DNA of 20,696 bases from Gammaproteobacteria bacterium (GTDB lineage Bacteria > Pseudomonadota > Gammaproteobacteria > Arenicellales > JAOTYS01): NCBI GenBank assembly GCA_029861795.1, contig JAOTYS010000029.1, positions 1 through 20,696 on the forward strand, written 5' to 3'. Under the pieces are notes generated by a model. The model did not search any database, had not been told where the DNA came from, and saw nothing but the letters and a program-made list of their open reading frames with translations. Both the position numbers and the translations under genes were made by a program. This document shows positions 7,689 to 15,245 of the stretch, in pieces (the stretch's first letter is position 1; each line of letters opens with the position of its first letter).

Positions 7689-8081
7689 ATGAATATTACG
7701 TTGGTAGTGATCATAAATATCATCCTATTCCTAATCATCTGGTTTTTATGTGCGGGATCCTCACGTAGGCACTCTAGATTCGGCCATCAAGGCGTTGATA
7801 CGGGCTCCACTGTTCACACTCAAGCCACAGGCCAGCGGGTCGGCGCTGCAACCAGCTCGAGTGATGCTCAATACACCCAGAGACCACCCGATGACTTGAC
7901 CGTGATAAAAGGAATAGGAAAAGTCATTGAGAAGAGACTTCACGCGCTAGGCGTCACCACTTTCGAACAGGTCGCAAACTTCACACCCGCAGATATAGAA
8001 CGCGTGAATCAAGTATTGGATTTCGCGGGAAGGATAGAACGCGAGAAATGGGTAGAACAAGCCAGAGAACTTACACGCTGA
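7689..8081 (+). CDS. Membrane-anchored helix-hairpin-helix protein (function unknown)
   Basis: This 130-residue protein begins MNITLVV with one hydrophobic helix (about residues 3-22, VVIINIILFLIIWFLCAG). A Ser/Thr/Gln-rich linker of about 45 residues and a C-terminal domain of about 60 residues follow: DDLTVIKGIGKVIEKRLHALG, then TTFEQVANFTPADIERVNQVL and GRIEREKWVEQA. This C-terminal module is the helix-hairpin-helix-like domain often attached to NADH-quinone oxidoreductase subunit E or ribosomal protein L21 in alphaproteobacteria; GIG is the hairpin. Such folds bind DNA or protein, but its role here is unknown. The ATG at 7689 has GGAG nine bases upstream; a start at 7653 is possible but less likely. 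Its 3' end overlaps the opposing phospholipase-like reading frame by about 73 bases. Confidence 0.75.
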   Translation: MNITLVVIINIILFLIIWFLCAGSSRRHSRFGHQGVDTGSTVHTQATGQRVGAATSSSDAQYTQRPPDDLTVIKGIGKVIEKRLHALGVTTFEQVANFTPADIERVNQVLDFAGRIEREKWVEQARELTR

Positions 8082-8525
8082 AAAACGCTTGGCAAGTCAG
8101 CTTGTTTGCAATAGCTGAGTTTGAAATACTTATCCATTAGATCAAAACTGGTGGTCATTCCAGGAATCCACCCACGCAGAAAATCACAAGTCCCGTCAGG
8201 ACGTCCATACTTCTCAAATCCAATTCGAAGCTCCTCACGAAACGCACGATCGCACTCACAATTTGCGAACCCGTTCGTTTCATAGCACTCCTCGTGATGC
8301 TTACAGGCGGCATCGACATAGTCCACCGGTTCAGGCGTGGCATTTTTTTTTTGGATGACCGGGGCCACACCAGTTCCCGCACACTGGCAGTACTCCCCGG
8401 TCGTCCTTACTCAAACCTACGATCGTGACCCAAGACACCAGCATGGGCAAACAAACAGCGATAAGTGCAACTTTTATTGTTGATGATGCCTTCCCCGTCG
8501 AGCCCAGTGGTCGTATGACAAACAT
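8009..8525 (-). pseudogene. Secreted/anchored phospholipase A2-like protein, interrupted by a frameshift at a poly-A tract
   Basis: Two minus-strand frames join into one phospholipase A2-like protein. The upstream frame (from ATG 8525, or GTG 8570) gives a hydrophobic signal or anchor (VALIAVCLPMLVSWVTIVGL) and the calcium-loop-like CGNWCGPGHPKK. The downstream frame gives YVDAACKHHEECY, matching the family's CCxxHDxCY catalytic helix (His kept, Asp replaced by Glu), and CECDRAFREEL, matching the CxCDR motif with the second catalytic Asp. The break falls at ten consecutive A (plus-strand T run, 8343-8352). Nine would restore one frame reading GPGHPKKNATPEP. The protein would be about 170 residues. 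It may be a real mutation, a sequencing error, or expression by polymerase slippage. A phospholipase would hydrolyse the sn-2 acyl bond of phospholipids outside the cytoplasm. Confidence 0.65.
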
Positions 8526-8614
8526 AACCTGAAGCGCCGTGCGGTGGATTCGGATAAAACATGCAGCCACACCCCGCTCGACATCGGCAGTAACAGCGTT
8601 GTGATTAGCGGCTT

Positions 8615-10261
8615 CTAGCTATACTTGTCACGCAGTTTCTTCTTATCGATCTTACCCACGCTGGTCTTGTCGATCTCGTCGACAAGAATTACACGATCGG
8701 GTACCGCCCAAGGCGATATCGCACCGGCCTGCGCTCGTTGTCGAATCAAATCCTTAAGGTCATCCTCAGTGACATCCGACGAGGCAGGCTTCGGTACTAC
8801 CAGCACCAACGGTCGCTCTCCCCATTTGTCGTCGGGAATGCCGATCGCCGCGACCTCGTTCACCGCAGGATGCTCCGAAACAATATCCTCCAACATCAAC
8901 GATGAAATCCACTCACCTCCTGTTTTGATGACATCCTTGATCCGATCCGTTACCTTCAGCCAACCATTGTCATCAATATTGCCAATATCACCGGTGTGCA
9001 AGTAACCGCCCCGCCACAACGCGTCCGATGTCTGGGGATCTTTGAGATAGGCTTGCGTTAACCAGGGCGAGCGCACCACCACCTCCCCCGTGGTCACACC
9101 ATCATGGGCTACCTCGTTCATATCCTCGTCGACCAAGCGCAGGTCTACAAGCGGCAGAGCACGACCCGCCTTACATCGAAGCTCAAGCTGTCGCTCCATT
9201 CCTTGTTCCAGCATAGATGCATCGAGCTGAGCAATCGTCAGTACCGGGCAGGTTTCCGACAGGCCATAGCCGCTCATTACGTCGATACCTAATTCCGTGG
9301 CTCGCTTCGCCAAGGCTTTGGGCATCGCTGATCCCCCGATGATGACTTTCCATCCACTCAGATCGATGCCCTGGATCGCGGGACTGCTCAATAACATGTG
9401 CAAGATGGTGGGAACACAGTGCGAAAATGTGACCTTTTCGCGTGCAATCAATTCGAGCAGTTTCTCAGGCACATAACGACCTGGATAGACCTGCTTTACC
9501 CCCATCAGTGTCGCCACATAGGGAATGCCCCAGGCGTGTACATGAAACATCGGCGTTATCGGCATATACACATCGTCGCGGTGAAATCTACCGTGCCCTC
9601 CCCCTGTACCCATGCCTGACATAGCCCCCAACGTATGTAGCACCAATTGTCGGTGACTGTAATAGACTCCCTTGGGATTGCCGGTAGTGCCAGTGCTATA
9701 AAATGTCGTCGCCCGGGTATTCTCATCGAAATCACTAAACTCGTAGCCCTCGTCACTTGAGGACAGCAATTGTTCGTATTCCGCCGCAAAGTCCAATCCG
9801 ATATCGGGCGGTGAATCGCTTTGATCACTAAGCAAAAGGAACTTAGCGGAACGCGCAATTCTATCTTTGATCTGCTCGAGAATAGGAAGGAAGTCTGTGT
9901 GGACCAGGATGAAGTCATCCTCAGCGTGATTAATGGTGTAGAGAATCTGCTCTGGCGACAGTCGAATGTTCACCGTATGCAGAACTGCACCAATCATGGG
10001 TATGGTAAAGAAACACTCGAGATATCTATGACTGTCCCAGTCCATGACCGCTACAGTATCACCTGACTTTAAACCGAGACCGGCAAGGCCGCTTGCAAGC
10101 TGACCGATGCGACGACGAAGTGTGTTGTAGTCATAGCGATTGAGATCTGCGTAAACGATCTCCTGGTGCGGTGTGTTGATCAGCGGAGTGTGGAGCAAGT
10201 GCTTGATCAGTAGAGGATGCGAATACGCTGAAGCGGCAGGTTGTAATGGTATGCCAGACAT
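8615..10261 (-). CDS. Acyl-CoA ligase of the AMP-forming family (AlkK/DmdB-like)
   Basis: This 548-residue protein is a complete AMP-binding enzyme (PF00501 plus PF13193). It has the ATP/AMP loop YSTGTTGNPKG (188-198), the acyl-site stretch FHVHAWG (239-245), GYGLSE (331-336), TGDIGNID before the hinge, and the C-terminal TGGEWIS and TSVGKIDKKKLR, with the catalytic Lys of SVGKI. The overall form resembles medium-chain fatty-acid ligases such as AlkK and 3-methylmercaptopropionate-CoA ligase DmdB. It would activate a carboxylic acid to its CoA thioester in the cytosol, and substrate chain length cannot be told. GGGAG lies nine bases before the ATG at 10261. It is divergent from the metallo-hydrolase gene. 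ETF at the window's left end could take electrons from later acyl-CoA oxidation (inference). Confidence 0.92.
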   Translation of the reverse strand: MSGIPLQPAASAYSHPLLIKHLLHTPLINTPHQEIVYADLNRYDYNTLRRRIGQLASGLAGLGLKSGDTVAVMDWDSHRYLECFFTIPMIGAVLHTVNIRLSPEQILYTINHAEDDFILVHTDFLPILEQIKDRIARSAKFLLLSDQSDSPPDIGLDFAAEYEQLLSSSDEGYEFSDFDENTRATTFYSTGTTGNPKGVYYSHRQLVLHTLGAMSGMGTGGGHGRFHRDDVYMPITPMFHVHAWGIPYVATLMGVKQVYPGRYVPEKLLELIAREKVTFSHCVPTILHMLLSSPAIQGIDLSGWKVIIGGSAMPKALAKRATELGIDVMSGYGLSETCPVLTIAQLDASMLEQGMERQLELRCKAGRALPLVDLRLVDEDMNEVAHDGVTTGEVVVRSPWLTQAYLKDPQTSDALWRGGYLHTGDIGNIDDNGWLKVTDRIKDVIKTGGEWISSLMLEDIVSEHPAVNEVAAIGIPDDKWGERPLVLVVPKPASSDVTEDDLKDLIRQRAQAGAISPWAVPDRVILVDEIDKTSVGKIDKKKLRDKYS

Positions 10262-10458
10262 AGAGTCAGCTCCCGATGGTACGTCTTTGGATTTGAGGGA
10301 TCATATTGTAGTGCATGCTCGCTATTTGTGAGTCTCGAAATAAAGGACCTGTGCGTCGCCTTTGTTTTCTCAGAGGTCGGTGAAATCGATCACGACTTAG
10401 TACCTTGCAAACCAGACGCGCTAAACTAGCAGTTGCCGACATAAGACATGTAAGCGAC
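10262..10458. other. Divergent promoter region
   Basis: About 200 bases separate the starts of the acyl-CoA ligase (minus) and the metallo-hydrolase (plus). Promoters for both must lie here. I found no convincing hexamer pair or large inverted repeat. If the hydrolase starts at the TTG at 10405, the gap is 143 bases. Confidence 0.5.
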
Positions 10459-11355
10459 GTGATCAACTTCCAACGAGAGTATCCGTTTACATACGGTGTT
10501 GTTGAAACCATGACACCTATGATACGACGCGTGGTGGCGCGCAATCCTAGCCCATTCACTTTTCACGGCACCGGCACATATATTGTCGGTCATGGCCGGG
10601 TGGCGGTGATCGATCCCGGTCCCCTATCAGAAGATCATGTAAACGCAATTTTACGTGGACTCGCGAACGAAGAAATCACTCACCTGTTGGTCACACATAC
10701 ACACCAGGATCACTCTCCGGCCTGTCGCCCGCTACAAGCTCTCTGTGGTGCCAAGTCCTACGGTTTCGGGCCCCACGGTGCCGGCAAACTTGAGGTCGGA
10801 GTAAAAGTCGAGGAAGGAGGCGACATGGAATTTGTACCGGACGAGGAAGTACGAGATGGAGACATCATCGACGGGGGACAATGGTCGTTTGAATGTGTGT
10901 ACACCCCGGGGCACACGTCAAATCATGTCTGCTACCAACTACGAGAAGAAAAAGTGTTATTCACTGGGGACCACGTAATGGGGTGGTCAACCAGTATTGT
11001 GTCGCCACCTGACGGTGACATGGGAGATTACATGAGCAGCCTTAAGTTACTGCTTGAACGCGACGATTCGGTGTATTGGCCAACCCACGGCCCTGCGATC
11101 GATGATCCGAAACCTTTTGTGCATTCTTTCATCGAGCACCGTGAACAGCGTGAGCACCAAGTCATCAAACACTTAGAAAACGGTTTGCACAACATTATTG
11201 ATATGGTTCCGTTGGCGTACCACGATTTGCCCGCGACGATGCATCCGGCGGCGGCCCGTCAGTTATTTGCGACCATGATCTATCTAGTAGAGAGAGGCCT
11301 AGTCACAACCGAGCAATCGTTATCGGTAGACGCCCAATACTCCCTGGTTCGTTGA
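10459..11355 (+). CDS. Metallo-beta-lactamase-fold hydrolase (LACTB2/glyoxalase II-like)
   Basis: This protein has 298 residues from the GTG at 10459. Zinc ligands are complete: THTHQDH (His80, His82, Asp84, His85), PGHTSNH (His152), FTGDH (Asp171) and WPTHGP (His210). The preceding FHGTGTYIVG and VIDPGP strands and the C-terminal winged-helix-like domain (about 225-298) match the LACTB2-type hydrolases found in proteobacteria. The family cleaves thioesters, RNA or other esters; the substrate is unknown. The start is uncertain: a TTG at 10405 gives 18 extra residues and an ATG at 10510 gives a shorter form lacking YPFTYGVVE, which relatives usually keep. No start has a strong ribosome-binding site. 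It is divergent from the acyl-CoA ligase, which suggests a joint role, possibly on CoA thioesters (inference). Confidence 0.87.
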   Translation: MINFQREYPFTYGVVETMTPMIRRVVARNPSPFTFHGTGTYIVGHGRVAVIDPGPLSEDHVNAILRGLANEEITHLLVTHTHQDHSPACRPLQALCGAKSYGFGPHGAGKLEVGVKVEEGGDMEFVPDEEVRDGDIIDGGQWSFECVYTPGHTSNHVCYQLREEKVLFTGDHVMGWSTSIVSPPDGDMGDYMSSLKLLLERDDSVYWPTHGPAIDDPKPFVHSFIEHREQREHQVIKHLENGLHNIIDMVPLAYHDLPATMHPAAARQLFATMIYLVERGLVTTEQSLSVDAQYSLVR

Positions 11356-11374
11356 GTTATGAGAACTATTCAGG

Positions 11375-13072
11375 CTAGTGCCGTGTTACGGACCAGCTGC
11401 CACCACCATTGGCGCCCGAATTAGCGAGGCCTACTTTCGATCCAAACCGTTGATCCAAACTCTTCATCCAGCTACCCAATAGCGACCCACTGATGGGCTC
11501 GCTAATGTAAAACCCTTGGGCGACGTCGCAACCCAAGTCTTTGAGTCTAGAGTACGTAACTCTGTCCTGGGTACCCTCGCTGATGACTTCAAGCCCAAGG
11601 TGGTGAGCAAGATCGATTATGGCCCGCACGATCTTTACATACTTGGTATTGTTGGTCATATCCATCACAAATCGTTTATCAATTTTCAGTTCGCTAATAG
11701 GCAAATCCACGAGATACGACAAGGACGAATAGCCTGTGCCGAAGTCGTCGATGGATAGGCGCACCCCCATATCAGCCAGTCTACGCACCATTTGCAGCGC
11801 ACGTTCTTGATCCAACATGATGCTGGTTTCTGTAATCTCCAGCACGAGCTTCTTTGGAGAAACATTTTTTGACTCCAGCAGTCCGGCGACAAGATCGATA
11901 AGATTGGGATCGCCCAAGTCCTGGGCTGAAATGTTGACCGCTACAGTCAACTCCATGCCTTCTTCCTGCCACGCTGCAGCTTGGGACAAAGCATGTTCAA
12001 GCACCCACACAGTCATGGGTTTAATCAACCCGGAGCGCTCAGCTAATGTCACGAATTCATCGGGTGGGAGCGGTCCATGCTGTGGATGTCGCCAACGAAT
12101 TAATGCCTCCGCACCGGTGATGGCGGTGGACTTCAAATCGACCTTAGGCTGATAGGCCAACTCAAGCTGGTCGGATTCAATAGCCTGACGCAGCTCACCC
12201 ATTAACGTCAATCGACGGGAGCTATGGCTATGCTTATCTGCATCATAGACCAAGAAATCCTCTTTATAGTTCTTGGCCAAATACATCGCGACTTCAGCGC
12301 GCTGGATCAAGCTATCCGCATCCGAACCGTGATCCGGAAAGATACTGATCCCAACACTGGCCTGTACATCCAAATTCATCCCCTCTAGGGTGAATGGTGT
12401 GCGCAACGCCATGGCGATTCGTTTTGCAACTTCTACCGCGTCCTCAGTAGAAGAGATTTTGGACAACAGAATGCCGAACTCATCACCTCCGGTACGCGCC
12501 ACCGTATCTGTATCCTTGACAGTTCCTTTTAAGCGCATCGCAACTTGATTCAGCAACTTGTCTCCACTGTGGTGACCGAGAGCGTCATTAATCTCTTTGA
12601 AGCGATCAAGATCCAATATCAAAAATGCCGATTGAGACCGATCTGCTTGTGCGAAGTGCAAAGCCTGAGACAGGCGGTCGTGTAGCAAGACACGATTGGG
12701 CAGCTTGGTCAAGGCGTCATGAGTGATGTCATGCATTGCCTGCTGCTCGATGGCCATTGTCTTCGCTCTCAGATCTTGCGTCTGATCGATGACCATTGCG
12801 CCCGCCTCGTAAGCAATCATGGCGCTGACGTACTGTCCCCAAAAAGCGAAAACGAATGGCATCAGATCGAGTAGCCACAGAGTGGGATTCGAGAACTGAG
12901 CGCTCATGATCCCACCAAGACCGATGTGGCCGTTCTCGTAGTAACTAACAAGCGCTGTAGCGACCACAATTGCACCGATTCCAATAAGCGAACCCTGGAT
13001 GGCGCGCTTACTGGCGTTGGCCCGTAACAGCTTAACGTTGTTTGTGAGGGTGTGGGAGATTTCCACCGCCAC
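11375..13072 (-). CDS. Membrane-bound GGDEF-EAL cyclic-di-GMP turnover protein
   Basis: This is a 565-residue protein. Two membrane helices (about 25-46 and 65-90) precede a short coiled linker. The diguanylate cyclase domain (about 115-280) has an intact GGDEF (195-199). The EAL phosphodiesterase domain (about 290-545) has EALIRW (322-327), NISAQDL, EITET, DDFGTGYSS, LKIDK and QGF all present. The usual RxxD product-inhibition site is KDTD, so the Arg is replaced by Lys. The motif normally AEGVE reads SEGTQ, keeping the first Glu. Both activities therefore look possible. It synthesises and/or degrades c-di-GMP at the inner membrane, controlling motility or attachment. No periplasmic sensor domain is evident beyond the short loop. 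The GTG start is preceded by a G-rich sequence. It is convergent with the metallo-hydrolase with only 19 bases between stops. Confidence 0.93.
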   Translation of the reverse strand: MAVEISHTLTNNVKLLRANASKRAIQGSLIGIGAIVVATALVSYYENGHIGLGGIMSAQFSNPTLWLLDLMPFVFAFWGQYVSAMIAYEAGAMVIDQTQDLRAKTMAIEQQAMHDITHDALTKLPNRVLLHDRLSQALHFAQADRSQSAFLILDLDRFKEINDALGHHSGDKLLNQVAMRLKGTVKDTDTVARTGGDEFGILLSKISSTEDAVEVAKRIAMALRTPFTLEGMNLDVQASVGISIFPDHGSDADSLIQRAEVAMYLAKNYKEDFLVYDADKHSHSSRRLTLMGELRQAIESDQLELAYQPKVDLKSTAITGAEALIRWRHPQHGPLPPDEFVTLAERSGLIKPMTVWVLEHALSQAAAWQEEGMELTVAVNISAQDLGDPNLIDLVAGLLESKNVSPKKLVLEITETSIMLDQERALQMVRRLADMGVRLSIDDFGTGYSSLSYLVDLPISELKIDKRFVMDMTNNTKYVKIVRAIIDLAHHLGLEVISEGTQDRVTYSRLKDLGCDVAQGFYISEPISGSLLGSWMKSLDQRFGSKVGLANSGANGGGSWSVTRH

Positions 13073-13265
13073 TGAGAGCCCCCCAAGAAGCTAACTTAAG
13101 GTAGTTTGAAGATGCGCCCTGTTGCCAAGGGTCGCCCGTTCTGTAGTGTCCTTAAGACTTACACTTACCATAGCAGTTAGCGCAGCCTCTACTAATTTCT
13201 CTTAAGGAACGGTCACTTACCGGCGACGAACGGTGGTTTATTGGTGGCGGTTTTACACCACCGAA

Positions 13266-14258
13266 TCAGCCGTGAACGATCTCTGTGCCGAAGCCGAGAT
13301 TCAATGCCTTACGATGGGCCACTACAGCAATAGCAGTATCCTGAGCGCCTGTACCAGTAAGATCACATACGGTTATCTGATCGGCACTGGTTCTGCCGAG
13401 GCTTGTTCCCGCGACCAACTGCCCGATCTCGACGGGAGAAAAGCCCTCACTCACTGTTCCGCACTCGATGGCGTGATGCAACTCACCGAGATGTGCGCTT
13501 TGCGATGTACGGTCGCATACAAACAAATTCGCGCTCGCAACAATCTGCGGATCCAACTCGTTTTTGTCCTCCGCATCCGAACCCATCGCAGTGATATGCA
13601 AGCCCGGGTGTAAGCAATCTGCGGAGATAACCGGATCTTTAGCAGGCGTGGTAGTGACCACGACGTCGCTCTCAGCGACTACGTTCTGCGCGACATCAAC
13701 AACCACTGTTTCTACAGGTAACTTATTACCCATTTCTTGGGCATAGCGTTCAGCCTTCGCCCGATCACGTGCCCATACCAATAGCCGCTTGTAGGGCCTC
13801 ACTAAATGCAATCCCTGCATCTGCAAACGAGCCTGGGTACCAGCACCGATGACGCCGACTGTTGTGCACCGTTGGGGCGCCAAGTACTTTGCAGCGACTG
13901 CACCCGCTGCTGCGGTTCTAATGTCGGTGAGATAGCCGTTGTCCAGTAACAGTGCCTCAGTCTGTCCGGTCTTGGCACTGATCAGCACCATTAACCCGCT
14001 TACGCTTGGCAAACCCAGCGAAGGATTATCAAAGAATCCTGGACTGATTTTCACTGCAAAACTGTCGAAACCACGCAGATATGCAGTTTTAACATCAACC
14101 TCACCATTGTGCTCCTTGATATCCAACCGCAGTATGGGCGGCATAATCGCGTCCCCTTTGGCTAGCACAGCAAACGCATCAGCCACCACCTGTATTGCCT
14201 CGGAATCCAGATCTATACACTGACGCAGCTCGGACTCGGTTAATATTACCGTTCGCAT
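13266..14258 (-). CDS. eutC: Ornithine cyclodeaminase-family reductase, EutC-like (ectoine/hydroxyectoine catabolism)
   Basis: This 330-residue protein of the ornithine cyclodeaminase/mu-crystallin family (PF02423) has Lys70 in FAVKISPG, Arg114 in YLTDIRTAA, the dinucleotide-binding GVIGAGTQARLQ (135-146), and TTTPAKDPVI and DRTSQSAHLGEL. It lies 13 bases after eutB, giving the order eutE-eutB-eutC known from ectoine-degradation clusters; that context, more than the sequence, supports EutC. In the related beta-hydroxyaspartate cycle, BhcD of this family reduces iminosuccinate to aspartate, so an imine-reducing step after the EutB dehydratase is likely. Here that would convert a hydroxyectoine-derived intermediate (established for relatives, inferred here). 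The ATG at 14258 has GGAG six bases upstream; a GTG one codon earlier is too close to it. It is the last gene of the operon. Confidence 0.8.
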   Translation of the reverse strand: MRTVILTESELRQCIDLDSEAIQVVADAFAVLAKGDAIMPPILRLDIKEHNGEVDVKTAYLRGFDSFAVKISPGFFDNPSLGLPSVSGLMVLISAKTGQTEALLLDNGYLTDIRTAAAGAVAAKYLAPQRCTTVGVIGAGTQARLQMQGLHLVRPYKRLLVWARDRAKAERYAQEMGNKLPVETVVVDVAQNVVAESDVVVTTTPAKDPVISADCLHPGLHITAMGSDAEDKNELDPQIVASANLFVCDRTSQSAHLGELHHAIECGTVSEGFSPVEIGQLVAGTSLGRTSADQITVCDLTGTGAQDTAIAVVAHRKALNLGFGTEIVHG

Positions 14259-14270
14259 CACTTACTCCAG

Positions 14271-15245
14271 CTAACCATTGTCGTGGACAATCTTAGAGAA
14301 TGTTGTCATATCCACATTACTTCCGCTCAGAACACACACTACATTACCCTTGATTCCCGTTGTGCGCCCGCATAACAGCGCAGCCACGCCCACTGCCCCA
14401 CCACCTTCTACTACCAAGCGCTCGTTCCAATAGAGGTACGTCATCGCTTGCGCGATTTCCTCCTCGCTTACCAACAAAGTTTCGTCAACGTATTTTGACA
14501 CTAACGAAAACGTGTATTGATTGTTTAGTCCAATGCCGCCACCGAGACTGTCAGCTAGTGTCTCCGTTTCCTCGACCAATACCGGCTTACCGGCCCTCAG
14601 GCTATGGTACATGGCAGGGCCCCGCTCCATGGATACGCCGATTACGCGGATGCTCGGATTCGCCGCCTTTAACGTCAGGGCGATGCCAGAAATCAAACCG
14701 CCACCAGACAATCCTGCCAACAGACAATCGATTTTCGGCAGATCTTCCAGCAGCTCCAATCCGATCACGCCTTGCCCTGCAATCACGTGAGGATGATCGA
14801 AAGGGTGAACGGAAATCATACCCTGCTCCGCCGCCAGGCGATCGGCCTCAACCTCGGCCTCGTCCTGCGAGTCTCCGACGATTCGGATCTCCGCGCCGAG
14901 GTCCTTGATGGCACGAAGTTTGTTTTCCTTTACTAGCTTGGACATGAATACCGTCGCGTGCACGCCCACGCGTTTGGCCGCATAGGCTACAGCTCGGCCG
15001 TGATTGCCAGTGGAAACAGCCACAACACCACGCCTGCGCTCGTCCTCGCTTAAGTGCATTATGCGATTGGTAGCGCCGCGAATCTTAAACGCACCGATAT
15101 CGTGTACAGTTTCAAGCTTGAGCAACACCGAGGCACCGGTGCGCCGAGACAACTCCGATGAGGAAATCAAAGGTGTGCGTTGAACCCAAGGCGCGATCGT
15201 GCGTCGCGCCTGATATACGTCGCGTAACGTAACGCTGTCATCCAT
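14271..15245 (-). CDS. eutB: Threonine dehydratase-family PLP enzyme, EutB-like
   Basis: This is a 324-residue fold-type II PLP enzyme (PF00291). It has the Schiff-base Lys54 in GAFKIRGA, the substrate loop STGNHG (78-83), the phosphate-binding SGGGLISG (180-187), and GSNVDM near the C-terminus. There is no regulatory ACT domain, so it is a catabolic type or serine-racemase-like form. The gene overlaps the end of eutE by 8 bases, so the two are translationally coupled, and eutC follows. In known clusters EutB is thought to dehydrate the hydroxylated diaminobutyrate arm from hydroxyectoine; the close relative BhcB is a beta-hydroxyaspartate dehydratase. Taken alone it could be annotated as threonine or hydroxy-amino-acid dehydratase; the operon makes EutB the better name. 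Confidence 0.8.
   Translation of the reverse strand: MDDSVTLRDVYQARRTIAPWVQRTPLISSSELSRRTGASVLLKLETVHDIGAFKIRGATNRIMHLSEDERRRGVVAVSTGNHGRAVAYAAKRVGVHATVFMSKLVKENKLRAIKDLGAEIRIVGDSQDEAEVEADRLAAEQGMISVHPFDHPHVIAGQGVIGLELLEDLPKIDCLLAGLSGGGLISGIALTLKAANPSIRVIGVSMERGPAMYHSLRAGKPVLVEETETLADSLGGGIGLNNQYTFSLVSKYVDETLLVSEEEIAQAMTYLYWNERLVVEGGGAVGVAALLCGRTTGIKGNVVCVLSGSNVDMTTFSKIVHDNG

Noticed and set aside
8155..8382. 75-residue minus-strand frame in the phospholipase-like region
   Set aside because: It is the third frame over the same stretch and lacks the Cys/His pattern; the PLA2 motifs are in the two other frames.
13243..13262. Hairpin after eutC (GGTGG...CCACC) as a terminator
   Set aside because: The stem is only 5 bp with a 10-base loop and no T-run on the minus strand, too weak to list as a feature.
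14360..14908. 182-residue plus-strand open frame inside eutB
   Set aside because: It is fully antisense to a well-conserved PLP enzyme, rich in Arg and Pro as expected for a shadow frame, and matches no family I know.
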